A DNA stretch of 64,000 nucleotides, taken from positions 124,001-188,000 of the forward strand of contig NZ_UNOZ01000002.1 in NCBI RefSeq assembly GCF_900536025.1. The letters run 5' to 3'. Made by a program: the position numbers and the translations under genes. Positions within the stretch are counted from its first letter, which is position 1; each line of letters opens with the position of its first letter. Origin of the DNA: Pseudomonas reidholzensis (GTDB taxonomy: Bacteria > Pseudomonadota > Gammaproteobacteria > Pseudomonadales > Pseudomonadaceae). The notes under the pieces were generated by a model, which had not been told where the DNA came from, searched no databases, and saw nothing but the letters and a program-made list of their open reading frames with translations. Of this stretch, positions 49,894 through 60,123 are shown one piece after another.

Positions 49894-49960
49894 CGCGGGC
49901 AAGCCCGCTCCTACAGGATGCGGACCTGCACGGTACCTGTAGGAGCGGGCTTGCCGGGAC
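49894..49960. repeat. REP pair
   Basis: CGCGGGCAAGCCCGCTCCTACAGG (49894-49917, 24 bases; core GCCCGCTCCTACAGG) is inverted at 49936-49960 (CCTGTAGGAGCGGGCTTGCC core). Same REP family as at 12474 and 58648. It lies between the convergent MocR and polyamine-binding-protein genes. Confidence 0.85.
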
Positions 49961-50005
49961 GCCGGACCGCGGCGATGGGCTGCACAGCAGCCCCAGGATC
50001 TCTGA

Positions 50006-51105
50006 TCAGGTACCGGACTTGATTCGCGTCCAGGCCCGAGTCCGCGCCCGCTCGGCATCCCGCGCCAATGGCTTGAGCGTATACAGCGTGCTCATCGCCT
50101 CCGGAGTCGGATACAGGTTCGGATTATTGCGAATCGCCGGGCTGACCTTCGCGGTCGCGTCCTTGTTCGGGTTCGGATACCCGACAAAGTCGCTGATCGG
50201 CGCAATCACCTCAGGCCGCAGCAGATAGTTGATGAACACATGCGCATCCGCCGAGTTCGCCGCGTTCTTCGGGATCGCCAGCATGTCGAACCAGATCGGC
50301 GCGCCTTCCTTGGGCAGGCGCATGTCCACCACCACGCCATTGTTGGCCTCGCGCGCGCGGTTGGCCGCCTGCGAGAAGCTGCCGGAATAACCCACGGCCA
50401 CGCAGATATCGCCGTTGGCGATGTCGGCCATGTACTTCGAGGAGTGGAAGTAGGTGATGTACGGGCGGATCTTCAGCAGCAGCGCTTCGGCCTTCTTGTA
50501 GTCATCAGGCTTGTTGCTGTTGGGGTCCAGGCCGAGGTACTTGAGAGCCAGCGGGAGGATCTCCGACGGCGAGTCGAGCACGGCCACACCGCACTGCTTG
50601 AGCTTGGCGAGGTTCTCTTCCTTGAAGATCAGGTCCCAGCTGTCGACCGGCGCCGCGTCACCGAGCACGGCCTTGACCTTGGCCGGGTTGAAGCCGATCA
50701 GCACCGTGCCATACATGTAGGGCACGGCGAACTGGTTGCCCGGGTCGTTGGCTTCGATCAGCTTCATCAGGGCCGGGTCCAGGTGCTGCCAGTTGGGCAG
50801 CTTGCTGCGGTCCAGCGGCTGGAACACCCCGGCTTCGATCTGCTTGGCCAGGAATACGTTGGACGGCACCACCACGTCATACCCGGAGTTGCCGGTGAGC
50901 AGCTTGGCCTCGAGCGCTTCGTTGGTGTCGAAGATGTCGTAGATCAGCTTGACCTGGCTGTCCTTCTGGAAGTCAACGAGGGTCTGCGGGGTGATGTAGT
51001 CGAACCAGTTGTACACACGCAGGGTGCGCTGCTCGGCCTGGGCCTGGACGGCGCCAGCGACCAGGCTTACGGCGAGCAGTGGGGCGAGCAGGCGCTTGAG
51101 TCGGG

Positions 51106-51109
<4 letters not shown>
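50006..51109 (-). CDS. polyamine ABC transporter periplasmic binding protein (PotF/SpuD family)
   Basis: 367 residues: signal peptide (MTRLKRLLAPLLAVSLVAGAVQAQA), then EQRTLRVYNWFDYITPQTLVDFQKDSQVKLIYDIFDTNEALEAKLL (read in parts), which is the PotF/SpuD pattern. IWFDMLAIPKNAANSADAHVFINYLL is also conserved. It binds putrescine- or spermidine-like ligands. It overlaps the acetylpolyamine amidohydrolase gene by 4 bases, so the two act together in polyamine use. No permease or ATPase gene is adjacent. Confidence 0.9.
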
Positions 51110-52152
<1,043 letters not shown>

Positions 52153-52265
52153 TTGTTGTTCTCCGGGAGTGACTGGCGTGCCTCCATTGTCGGGGGCCGC
52201 CTGTTGCGGGAGAACGTTGGCGATGGCCAAAAGGGGATCGATATGGCCAAAGGGTTGGCCGTCGC

Positions 52266-53258
52266 TTAGCCGCGGAAGTGACTGGGCGCCACGCCGCTCC
52301 AGCGCTGGAAGGCATGCCGGAAGCTGGCGGTCTCGCTGAAGCCGAGGGTTTCGGCAATCCGGTAGATCGGCATCTGGTCTTCGGCCAGCAACTGCTTGGC
52401 GCGCTCGAAGCGCAGCTCATCGAGCAACTGTTGATAACTGCTGCCCAGCGCCTGCAGGTGCCGGCGCAAGGTGCGCGACGAGCAGTTCATCTGCCGCGCC
52501 AGGCCTTCCAGCCCCGGCGCGGCGTCCAGCTGCTGCACCAGCAACTGGCGGATCCGCCCCAGCCAGGCCTGGCGCCCGGTGAACTCCAGGTTCAACTGCC
52601 GGCAGCGTTCGCTCATCGCCTGGTGGGTGATCGGGTCGGCCAGCGGCAAGGGCATGTCCAGCCAGCGCCGCTCGAAGGCGAAGGCGTTGTCGCCCGCCTC
52701 GAACCCCAGCGGGCACGGGAATGCACCGGCGTATAGCGCGTGATAGCCGGGCTGGGCATGTTCGAAACGCGCCGCCAGCAGTGGCAGCGAACGGCCCAGC
52801 AAGTCGTCGCAGATGATTTTCAGCGACACCAGGCAGAACTCGGCATTGAAGGTGGCCAGCGCCGGGCTGTCGCGGTACTCGCTGGCGCTGAACCAGACCC
52901 GTTGGCCATCGTCGAGCAGGCGCAGCTGGAAGACTGTTCCCAGCAGTGCCGGATAGCGCAGCGCCAGGCGCAGGGCGTCACCCAAAGTGGCACTGGAGAG
53001 CAGGGCGTAACCGAGCATGCCGTAGCACGACACATGCATGCGCCGGCCCAGCTCCAGGCCGATCTCCTCGCGCCGGGCTACCGCGTTGGCGCACACCTGC
53101 AGCTCCTGCTGGGTGGTGATGCGCGCATCGGCATGGCCCAGGTCGGCCGGGCCAATGCCGCTGCCGGCCAGCAACGTCGAGGCATCGCAGCCATCCTCCT
53201 GGAAGACCTTGAGGATCAGCGAAACGGCGTTGAGGGTGGTCAGGTGGCTGTGCAGCAT
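52266..53258 (-). CDS. AraC-family regulator (OruR/ArgR-like group)
   Basis: 330 residues: an N-terminal Arabinose_bd-type domain (DUF-like, residues ~15-200) and two C-terminal HTHs (LEGLARQMNCSSRTLRRHLQALG; IYRIAETLGFSETASFRHAFQRWSG). Lying 113 bases upstream of the polyamine gene pair and on the same strand, it is the obvious candidate regulator for it. The inducer is not identifiable; a polyamine or its acetyl form would fit. Confidence 0.87.
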   Translation of the reverse strand: MLHSHLTTLNAVSLILKVFQEDGCDASTLLAGSGIGPADLGHADARITTQQELQVCANAVARREEIGLELGRRMHVSCYGMLGYALLSSATLGDALRLALRYPALLGTVFQLRLLDDGQRVWFSASEYRDSPALATFNAEFCLVSLKIICDDLLGRSLPLLAARFEHAQPGYHALYAGAFPCPLGFEAGDNAFAFERRWLDMPLPLADPITHQAMSERCRQLNLEFTGRQAWLGRIRQLLVQQLDAAPGLEGLARQMNCSSRTLRRHLQALGSSYQQLLDELRFERAKQLLAEDQMPIYRIAETLGFSETASFRHAFQRWSGVAPSHFRG

Positions 53259-53334
53259 GCTCGGCTATCCCGTGGGGTGGGAGGCATTATGGAGCAAGTT
53301 GTGTGCCGGGCGCCGACACGCAGGATCTGCAGAT

Positions 53335-53367
53335 AAAAAAAGGGCCCGAAGCGTGCGCTCGGGCCCT
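53335..53367 (-). terminator. intrinsic terminator of aspA
   Basis: Read leftward: AGGGCCCGA (53367-53359 on the minus strand), a 9-base loop, TCGGGCCCT, then a U-run from the A-tract at 53334-53340. It lies 59 bases after the aspA stop. Confidence 0.88.
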
Positions 53368-53425
53368 TGAAAGGTCGAGAGGTGTCTAGTCCCTCAAACC
53401 TGGTGAGACGGGTTGCAGCAGTCGG

Positions 53426-54850
53426 TTACGCCTTCAGCGGCACCAGACGTGGAGCGATCATGTTTTCCGGACGCAGGATGTCGTTGAGCATCTCTTCGTC
53501 CAGCAGCTGTTCTTCGCGCACCAGTTCCAGTACGCCGCGGCCGGTTTCCAGGGCAACGCGGGCGATACGGGTGGCGTTTTCGTAGCCGATGTACGGGTTC
53601 AGGGCGGTGACCAGGCCGATCGAGTGTTCGACCAGTTCACGGCAGCGCTGTTCGTTGGCGGTGATGCCGACGATGCAGTGCTCGCGCAGCATGTCCATGG
53701 CGCGCTGGAGCAGGCGGATCGAGTCGAAGATCTTGTAGGCGATCAGCGGCTCCATCACGTTCAGCTGCAGCTGGCCACCTTCGGCGGCGATGGTCAGGGC
53801 CAGGTCGTTGCCCATGATGGCGAAGGCCACCTGGTTGACGGCTTCCGGGATCACCGGGTTGACCTTGCCTGGCATGATCGAGCTGCCCGGCTGACGCGCT
53901 GGCAGGTTGATCTCGTTGATGCCGGTACGCGGGCCGCTGGACAGCAGGCGCAGGTCGTTGCAGATCTTCGACAGCTTGACCGCGGTACGCTTGAGCATGC
54001 CGGAGAACAGCACGAAGGCGCCCATGTCGGAGGTGGCTTCGATCAGGTCGGCCGCCGGTACCAGCGGCTGGCCGCTGATGGTTGCCAGGCGCTGTACGGC
54101 GAGCATCTGGTAGCCCGGGTCGGCGTTGATGCCGGTACCGATCGCGGTACCGCCCAGGTTGATTTCGGTCAGCAGCTCCGGTGCCAGCGAACGCAGACGG
54201 TTGAGGTCTTCGGTCATGGTGGTGGCGAAGGCGCGGAATTCCTGGCCCAGGGTCATCGGCACGGCGTCTTGCAGCTGGGTGCGGCCCATCTTCAGGACGT
54301 GGCTGAACTCTTCACCTTTGGCGGCGAAGGCCTGGATCAGGCTGTCGAGGCTGGCCAGCAAGGCGTCATGACCCAACAGCAGACCCAGGCGGATCGCGGT
54401 CGGGTAGGCGTCGTTGGTCGACTGCGCCATGTTGACGTCGTTGTTCGGGTGCAGGTACTGGTACTCGCCCTTCTGGTGACCCATGGCCTCCAGCGCGATG
54501 TTGGCGATGACTTCGTTGGCGTTCATGTTGGTAGAAGTACCAGCACCGCCCTGGATCATGTCGACCACGAACTGCTCGTGGTAGTCACCGCGGATCAGAC
54601 GGGCGCAGGCCTCGGTGATCGCAGCGTGCTTGGCATCGCTCAGGTGCCCCAGCTCACGGTTGGCGTCAGCAGCTGCCTGCTTGACCATCGCCAGGCCGAC
54701 TACCAGTTTCGGGTAGTGCGACAGCGGAACGCCGGAGAGGTGGAAGTTGTTGGCAGCGCGCAGAGTCTGGATGCCGTAGTAGGCATCGGCAGGGACTTCA
54801 AGGGTACCAAGCAGATCTTTTTCGACGCGGAACGATGCAGCGGAGGACAT
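53426..54850 (-). CDS. aspA: aspartate ammonia-lyase
   Basis: 474-residue homotetrameric lyase converting aspartate to fumarate and ammonia. The family signature GSSIMPGKVNPV with the catalytic serine loop is present, and the substrate loops TSTNMNANEVI and TNDAYPTAIR are intact. Start taken at MSSAASFRVEKDLLG (54850); an in-frame ATG four codons earlier (54862) is possible, and the two starts lie in a 14-base palindrome ATGATA-GA-TATCAT (54849-54862). It is divergent from a LysR gene. Confidence 0.95.
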   Translation of the reverse strand: MSSAASFRVEKDLLGTLEVPADAYYGIQTLRAANNFHLSGVPLSHYPKLVVGLAMVKQAAADANRELGHLSDAKHAAITEACARLIRGDYHEQFVVDMIQGGAGTSTNMNANEVIANIALEAMGHQKGEYQYLHPNNDVNMAQSTNDAYPTAIRLGLLLGHDALLASLDSLIQAFAAKGEEFSHVLKMGRTQLQDAVPMTLGQEFRAFATTMTEDLNRLRSLAPELLTEINLGGTAIGTGINADPGYQMLAVQRLATISGQPLVPAADLIEATSDMGAFVLFSGMLKRTAVKLSKICNDLRLLSSGPRTGINEINLPARQPGSSIMPGKVNPVIPEAVNQVAFAIMGNDLALTIAAEGGQLQLNVMEPLIAYKIFDSIRLLQRAMDMLREHCIVGITANEQRCRELVEHSIGLVTALNPYIGYENATRIARVALETGRGVLELVREEQLLDEEMLNDILRPENMIAPRLVPLKA

Positions 54851-55030
54851 GATAGATATCATCTCGAGTTTGACCCGGCACCTGCCGGAATGCCGCCAAT
54901 CCTAGGCCTGGGCAGATTTGTCGGCCAATGCTGTTAGACGCTAACCTATGCACAAACGGCATACTGATTGATGTGACGTCTATTGATAATCGAGCGTGTT
55001 CCATTTTGGTGCACGGCGAGAGAGGGCTTC

Positions 55031-55960
55031 ATGAACCTTGAAAGCAAATGGCTGGAAGATTTCAGCGCGCTGGCCTCGACACGTAGTTTTTCCCAAGCGG
55101 CGGAGCGCCGTTTCGTCACCCAGCCGGCGTTCAGCCGGCGCATCCGAAGCCTCGAAGCGGCGCTTGGGCTGACCTTGGTGAACCGTTCCCGCACGCCGAT
55201 CGAGCTGACCGAGGCGGGCCAGCTGTTTCTCGTCACGGCGCGTACGGTTGTCGACCAGTTGAGCGAAGTTCTCCGCCATTTGCACCACCTTGAAGGGGGG
55301 CAGGGCGAGGTGATCCAGGTCGCGGCAGCGCACTCGCTGGCTTCGGGCTTCTTCCCGCGGTGGGTGGCGGGGTTGCGCAACGATGGCCTGAACATCGCCA
55401 CCCGCTTGGTCGCCACCAACGTCGGTGACGCGGTGCACGCCCTGCGTGAAGGCGGCTGTGACCTGATGCTGGCCTTCTATGACCCGGACGCGGCGCTGCA
55501 GATGGATGCCGAGATCTTCCCGTCGCTGCACATGGGCACCACCGAGATGCTCCCGGTCTGCGCCGTCGGCCCTGACGGCAAGCCCCTGTTCGACCTCGAA
55601 GGCGACGCCAGCGTGCCACTGCTGGCCTACAGCGCCGGCGCCTTTCTCGGCCGTTCGGTGAGCCTGCTGCTGCGCCAGCGCAACCTGCGCTACACCACGG
55701 TGTACGAGACGGCGATGGCCGACAGCCTGAAGAGCATGGCGCTCGAGGGCATGGGCGTCGCCTGGGTGCCGCGGCTGTCGATGCAAGGCGAGCTGGCCCG
55801 TGGTGAACTGGCGGTGTGCGGCCCCAGTGCCTGGCATGTGCCGCTGGAGATTCGCCTGTACCGCTGCGCGCTGGTGCGCAAGGCCAACGTGAGGCTGCTG
55901 TGGCGCAAGCTGGAAGGCGGCACAGTTGACCCAAAAGTCAGCCAAACCCCCGAAAAATAG
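55031..55960 (+). CDS. LysR-family regulator divergent from aspA
   Basis: 309 residues with the HTH at residues ~5-62 (LEDFSALASTRSFSQAAERRFVTQPAFSRRIRSLE, in parts) and a PBP2-type effector domain. Start at MNLESKWLEDF (55031), with GAGAGGGC upstream; the frame is open 16 codons further up. By position it may regulate aspA, but the ligand is unknown. It resembles YnfL/HdfR-type members with the FSRRIRSLE motif. Confidence 0.87.
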   Translation: MNLESKWLEDFSALASTRSFSQAAERRFVTQPAFSRRIRSLEAALGLTLVNRSRTPIELTEAGQLFLVTARTVVDQLSEVLRHLHHLEGGQGEVIQVAAAHSLASGFFPRWVAGLRNDGLNIATRLVATNVGDAVHALREGGCDLMLAFYDPDAALQMDAEIFPSLHMGTTEMLPVCAVGPDGKPLFDLEGDASVPLLAYSAGAFLGRSVSLLLRQRNLRYTTVYETAMADSLKSMALEGMGVAWVPRLSMQGELARGELAVCGPSAWHVPLEIRLYRCALVRKANVRLLWRKLEGGTVDPKVSQTPEK

Positions 55961-56007
55961 GCCCGACAGTTGGTCGCCAGGGGTGCCGGGATGCTATCGC
56001 GTTACGT

Positions 56008-56095
56008 TATACTGCGCGGCCTTTCGACCGGATAGATTCCGGTCATGATCAGCAAACAAGCCACGCCGGTCGTCCCGCGTGGCTTGTTGTTTTTT
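56008..56095 (+). promoter_or_regulatory. purE leader: -10 element, two hairpins and intrinsic terminator
   Basis: A TATACT -10 (56008-56013) is followed by hairpin 1, GACCGGA-TAGAT-TCCGGTC (56026-56044), then hairpin 2, ACAAGCCACGC (56056-56066) with GCGTGGCTTGT (56077-56087) and TGTTTTTT. purE starts 38 bases later. The terminator may simply end the LysR transcript. Alternatively the leader is an attenuator of purEK or encodes a ~75-nt small RNA. No clear -35 is seen. Confidence 0.6.
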
Positions 56096-56132
56096 GACGC
56101 GCCCAAGGGCGCACAAGCGAAGAGGCTCGACG

Positions 56133-56624
56133 ATGAGTGCACTGGTTGGCGTGATCATGGGCTCCAAGTCCGATTGGTCCACCCTTAGCCACACCGCCGA
56201 TATGCTGGAAAAACTCGGCATTCCCTACGAGGTGAAGGTGGTTTCCGCCCACCGTACCCCGGATCTGCTGTTCCAGTATGCCGATGAGGCCGAAGGCCGC
56301 GGCATCGAGGTGATCATCGCCGGTGCCGGTGGCGCTGCCCACCTGCCAGGCATGTGTGCCGCCAAGACCCACCTGCCGGTGCTCGGCGTGCCGGTGCAGT
56401 CGTCGATGCTGTCGGGCGTCGACTCGCTGCTTTCGATCGTGCAGATGCCGGCCGGTGTTCCGGTCGCCACCCTGGCCATCGGCAAGGCCGGCGCGATCAA
56501 CGCCGCGCTGCTGTCGGCGAGCATCCTCGGTGCCAAGCACCCGCAGTTCCACGCGGCGCTCAAGCAGTTCCGCACGGAACAGACCGAAACCGTCCTGGAC
56601 AATCCAGACCCGCGTCAGGTTTGA
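56133..56624 (+). CDS. purE: 5-(carboxyamino)imidazole ribonucleotide mutase PurE
   Basis: 163-residue class I PurE that moves the carboxylate from N5-CAIR to give CAIR in purine synthesis. Signatures are [11 protein letters not shown] and the catalytic histidine region [11 protein letters not shown]. The ATG at 56133 gives [10 protein letters not shown]; the frame is open upstream through the leader hairpins but without a ribosome-binding site. It is followed by purK after 10 bases. Confidence 0.96.
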   Translation: MSALVGVIMGSKSDWSTLSHTADMLEKLGIPYEVKVVSAHRTPDLLFQYADEAEGRGIEVIIAGAGGAAHLPGMCAAKTHLPVLGVPVQSSMLSGVDSLLSIVQMPAGVPVATLAIGKAGAINAALLSASILGAKHPQFHAALKQFRTEQTETVLDNPDPRQV

Positions 56625-56634
56625 GGCCTAACCC

Positions 56635-57717
56635 ATGAAGATCGGTGTAATCGGTGGCGGCCAGTTGGGCCGCATGCTGGCCCTGGCGGGCACTCCGCTG
56701 GGCATGAACTTCGCTTTCCTCGACCCCGCGCCGGACGCGTGCGCCGCGCCCTTGGGCGAGCACCTGCGGGCCGACTACGGCGACCAGGACCACCTGCGCC
56801 AGCTGGCCGACGAAGTCGACCTGGTGACCTTCGAGTTCGAAAGCGTCCCGGCCGAAACCGTCGCTTTCCTCTCGCAGTTCGTGCCGGTGTACCCGAGCGC
56901 CGAGGCGCTGCGCATCGCCCGTGACCGGCTGTTCGAGAAGAGCATGTTCCGCGACCTGGGCATCCCCACCCCGGCCTTCGCCGACATCCTCTCGCAGGCC
57001 GATCTGGATGCCGCGGTGGCCAGCATCGGCCTGCCGGCCGTGCTCAAGACCCGCACCCTGGGGTACGACGGCAAGGGCCAGAAGGTCCTGCGCACGCCTG
57101 AAGACGTGGTCGACACCTTTGCCGAGCTGGGCAGCGTGCCGTGCCTGCTCGAAGGCTTCGTGCCGTTCACCGGCGAAGTCTCGCTGGTCGCCGTGCGTGG
57201 CCGTGATGGCGAGACGCGCTTCTACCCGTTGGTGCACAACACCCACGAGAGCGGCATCCTGCGCCTGTCGGTGGCCAGCGAAGACCACCCGCTGCAGTCG
57301 CTGGCCGAAGACTACGTCGGCCGCGTGCTGGAGAAGCTCGAGTATGTCGGCGTGATGGCCTTCGAGTTCTTCGAGGTGGACGGTGGCCTGAAGGCCAACG
57401 AGATCGCTCCGCGCGTGCACAACTCCGGGCACTGGACCATCGAAGGCGCCGAGTGCAGCCAGTTCCAGAACCACCTGCGGGCCATTGCCGGCCTGCCGCT
57501 GGGTTCGACCGCCAAGGTCGGTGAGAGCGCCATGCTCAACTTCATCGGCGAAGTGCCGGCGGTGGACAAGGTCGTTGCCATCGACGACTGCCACCTGCAC
57601 CACTACGGCAAGGCGTTCAAGGTTGGCCGCAAGGTTGGCCACGCCACCCTGCGCTGCTCCGACATGGTTGGCCTCCAGGCCAAGATCGCCGAAGTAGAGG
57701 CGTTGATCGCCGGCTGA
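56635..57717 (+). CDS. purK: 5-(carboxyamino)imidazole ribonucleotide synthase PurK
   Basis: 360-residue ATP-grasp enzyme making N5-CAIR from AIR, ATP and bicarbonate, the substrate of PurE. Signatures: IGVIGGGQLGRMLALAG, VTFEFESVPAETV, LKTRTLGYDGKGQ and NEIAPRVHNSGHWTIEGAECSQFQNH (in parts). The length is as expected. A hairpin (57756-57786) follows the stop. Confidence 0.96.
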   Translation: MKIGVIGGGQLGRMLALAGTPLGMNFAFLDPAPDACAAPLGEHLRADYGDQDHLRQLADEVDLVTFEFESVPAETVAFLSQFVPVYPSAEALRIARDRLFEKSMFRDLGIPTPAFADILSQADLDAAVASIGLPAVLKTRTLGYDGKGQKVLRTPEDVVDTFAELGSVPCLLEGFVPFTGEVSLVAVRGRDGETRFYPLVHNTHESGILRLSVASEDHPLQSLAEDYVGRVLEKLEYVGVMAFEFFEVDGGLKANEIAPRVHNSGHWTIEGAECSQFQNHLRAIAGLPLGSTAKVGESAMLNFIGEVPAVDKVVAIDDCHLHHYGKAFKVGRKVGHATLRCSDMVGLQAKIAEVEALIAG

Positions 57718-57755
57718 TTGAACCTCTGCGGCCGCTTGGCCCTCTGAGATGGCAA

Positions 57756-57789
57756 CATGCCAAAGCGCTGTCTAGGCTTTGGCGTGTTT
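57756..57789 (+). terminator. probable terminator of purE-purK
   Basis: CATGCCAAAGC (57756-57766), a 9-base loop, GCTTTGGCGTG (57776-57786; one G-T wobble), then TTTC. The T-run is short. Confidence 0.55.
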
Positions 57790-57812
57790 CATCTCACTGC
57801 AGAGGGAATGCC

Positions 57813-58058
57813 ATGGGCATCATTGGAACCATCTTCATCGGCCTCATCGTCGGCCTGCTGGCGCGTTTCCTGAAACCCGGGGACGACAGCATGGGCTGGA
57901 TCATGACCATCCTGCTGGGTATCGCCGGCTCCCTGCTGGCCACCTACGGCGGCCAGGCACTGGGCATCTACCAGGCTGGGCAAGCCGCGGGCTTCTTTGG
58001 TGCGCTGGTCGGCGCCGTTGTCCTGCTGGTGATCTACGGCCTGATCAAGAAACGCTGA
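57813..58058 (+). CDS. GlsB/YeaQ/YmgE family stress-response membrane protein
   Basis: 81 residues with three hydrophobic segments: IGTIFIGLIVGLLARFLKPG (the family signature), GWIMTILLGIAGSLLATYGG, and FFGALVGAVVLLVIYGLI. Conserved 'transglycosylase-associated' family (PF04226) with unknown molecular role, often induced by stress. AGAGGGAATGCC provides a ribosome-binding site. Confidence 0.88.
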   Translation: MGIIGTIFIGLIVGLLARFLKPGDDSMGWIMTILLGIAGSLLATYGGQALGIYQAGQAAGFFGALVGAVVLLVIYGLIKKR

Positions 58059-58106
58059 TTGCACGGTAGAATGCCCGGCAATTCTCCCGAGTTGCCGAGC
58101 GTTCTC

Positions 58107-58640
58107 ATGCGTGCGTTGTTTCTCCTTCCCCTGCTGCTGGCCAGTGCCCTGGCCCATGCCGAGCTGCCCGAAACCGACTGGCTGGCGCTGATGCCCGCGT
58201 CGGACCAGAAGGCCTTGGAGCAGATGCCTGAAATCGACCACGACTCGCCCGAAGCCAACGGTACCTTTACCGACAAGGGCGGCCTCAAGCAGAGCAAGGG
58301 CTTGCCGGCGGTGATGTACTCGACCAAGACCGTGGCGGCGATGAACGGCAAGCAGATCCGCCTGGGTGGCTATCCGGTGCCGCTGGAAAGCGACGCCAAG
58401 GGCAACAGCACGCTGTTTTTCCTGGTGCCGTACCCAGGCGCCTGCATCCACGTGCCGCCGCCGCCGCCGAACCAGCTGGTGCTGGTGCGTTATCCGAAGG
58501 GCTTGAAGATCGACGACATCTACACGCCGCTGTGGGTCAGCGGCACGTTGAAGGTGGAGAAGGTCAGCAATGACCTGGCCGATGCGGCGTATGCGCTGGA
58601 TGCGGGGCAGGTGAGGGTGGTGGAAGACGCCGACCTCTGA
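58107..58640 (+). CDS. DUF3299 periplasmic protein
   Basis: 177 residues: signal peptide MRALFLLPLLLASALAHA, then a DUF3299-like domain with QIRLGGYPVPLE, FFLVPYPGACIHVPPPPPNQLV and a C-terminal beta-rich part. The Cys-x-His with preceding Tyr/Pro pattern may bind a metal. Function unknown; family members often occur near ABC export systems, which are not seen here. Start at 58107 gives the signal peptide; an upstream ATG does not. Confidence 0.82.
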   Translation: MRALFLLPLLLASALAHAELPETDWLALMPASDQKALEQMPEIDHDSPEANGTFTDKGGLKQSKGLPAVMYSTKTVAAMNGKQIRLGGYPVPLESDAKGNSTLFFLVPYPGACIHVPPPPPNQLVLVRYPKGLKIDDIYTPLWVSGTLKVEKVSNDLADAAYALDAGQVRVVEDADL

Positions 58641-58647
58641 GGTTGTC

Positions 58648-58744
58648 TCTGCCGGCCTCTTCGCGGGGCAAGCCCGCTCCCACAGGGTCATGCAGCGCTG
58701 CCGACCCTTGTAGGAGCGGGTTTACCCGCGAAGAGGCCGGCAGA
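58648..58744. repeat. REP pair
   Basis: TCTGCCGGCCTCTTCGCGGG... at 58648-58687 and its inverted partner at 58705-58744 (ending ...AAGAGGCCGGCAGA) pair over most of their 40-base length around a 17-base centre. It is the most complete REP doublet in the window and sits between convergent genes. Confidence 0.9.
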
Positions 58745-58756
58745 GGCGCTGAAGGC

Positions 58757-59653
58757 CTAGAGCGTCTCGCTGCCGATCACCACGCTCAGCTCATGGCTCG
58801 CCCCCGGCTTGAGCTCGACCACGTCATCCCACACATTCGCCGTCTCGATGCACAGCATGCGCTGCCAGCCATCATCGGCCATGTCCGGCAATTCCTTGGC
58901 CCGCTCGGTCCAGGGGTTCCAGATCACTGCCGAACGCGAGCCGCTGCTGCGCAAGGTAATTCGCCGCTGCCACTGCGGATCGACGATGCTCAACTGCTCC
59001 GGCGTATCCAGGTAAATCCGGTCAGTCTCACCGGCAAACGCCAGCGCGCCTGCCTGTTCGCGTTGCTCCCAGTCGGCCAGGGTCTCGATATAGCCCAGCC
59101 CCTCGACACCCTCGACCCGCGCCTGGCGCACGTCGCTGACCGCGAAGTAGCTGTGCAGGGCCTGGCTAATGGTGACGGTATCGCTGCCCAGGTTGTAGCT
59201 GGTCAGGGTCACCGTGAGCTGCTCACCCAGTTCGATGAGCAGCTTCAACTCGACCTCGTGCGGCCAGCCCGGCAGGTCACCCTGGGCCTCGGGCAGTTCG
59301 AACTCGATGCGCAGCGCGCCGGCGATCTCTTCGACCCCGCGCAGTTGCCAGTCACGGCCACGCGCCAGCCCATGCGCAGGGGCCTGGTCAGCCTTGTACA
59401 TTTTTTGTACAGATTGGGGGTTGCGCTGCAAGTTGCCAAACCACGGCCAGCAGACCGGTACGCCGGCACGCACCGATTTACCCGGGCGGAAGATCGCCTG
59501 GTCGCTCAGCCACAGCAACGGCGGCTCGCCGATGCGCTGGTAGCTGAGGATCTGCGCGCCCTGCTGGGCGATCAGCAGTTCGGCATGGGCGCTGCTGATG
59601 CGCCAGCAGTTGAGCTCGCCGTGGAGCTCGGTGTCGACCTTGAAGTTAGCCAT
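58757..59653 (-). CDS. D-hexose-6-phosphate mutarotase (YeaD family)
   Basis: 298-residue aldose-1-epimerase-fold enzyme that interconverts alpha and beta glucose-6-phosphate. Signatures are the conserved RAGVPVCWPWFG and the active-site region SQALHSYFAVSDVRQARVEG; GFSYIE-equivalent GLGYIETLADWE and the C-terminal VIWNPWTERAKELPDM are also seen. Start at MANFKVDTELHG. It may relate to zwf through G6P, but it is 20 kb away. Confidence 0.9.
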   Translation of the reverse strand: MANFKVDTELHGELNCWRISSAHAELLIAQQGAQILSYQRIGEPPLLWLSDQAIFRPGKSVRAGVPVCWPWFGNLQRNPQSVQKMYKADQAPAHGLARGRDWQLRGVEEIAGALRIEFELPEAQGDLPGWPHEVELKLLIELGEQLTVTLTSYNLGSDTVTISQALHSYFAVSDVRQARVEGVEGLGYIETLADWEQREQAGALAFAGETDRIYLDTPEQLSIVDPQWQRRITLRSSGSRSAVIWNPWTERAKELPDMADDGWQRMLCIETANVWDDVVELKPGASHELSVVIGSETL

Positions 59654-59724
59654 ACGCTTGTCTCGTTGATTGCACGTCAGGGCTTGGACCTTGTGCCTTG
59701 CAACGAGTTTACCGCCAGCCGGCC

Positions 59725-60123
59725 TCAGCGACGAGGCACGGAGCGGGTACGGCCACTGCCATCGATGGCGACGAAGACGAACACCGCCTCGGTGACCTTG
59801 CGCCATTCGCTGGACAACGGATCATCGCTCCACACCTCGACCATCATCTGGATCGAGCTGCGGCCGATCTCCAGGGTCTGGGTATAGAACGACAGCTGCG
59901 CACCCACCGCCACCGGCACCAGGAAGGCCATGCGGTCGATCGCCACGGTGGCCACCCGGCCGCCCGCGACGCGGCTGGCCATGGCAGTGCCGGCGAGGTC
60001 CATCTGGGCGACCAGCCAGCCGCCAAAGATGTCGCCAAAGCCGTTGGTTTCACGGGGTAACGCCGTAATCTGCAGGGCCAGGTCGCCCTGCGGGATAGGA
60101 TCTTCTTGTTCGAGCTCAATCAT
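59725..60123 (-). CDS. acyl-CoA thioesterase YciA-like
   Basis: 132-residue hotdog thioesterase: ETNGFGDIFGGWLVAQMDLAGTAMASRVAGGRVATVAIDRM (in parts), with Asp in QMDLAG as the likely catalytic residue. Shorter than the one at 27022 and without the basic tail. It probably hydrolyses short or medium acyl-CoAs. It follows a 71-base gap after the mutarotase gene's start, same strand. Confidence 0.89.
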   Translation of the reverse strand: MIELEQEDPIPQGDLALQITALPRETNGFGDIFGGWLVAQMDLAGTAMASRVAGGRVATVAIDRMAFLVPVAVGAQLSFYTQTLEIGRSSIQMMVEVWSDDPLSSEWRKVTEAVFVFVAIDGSGRTRSVPRR

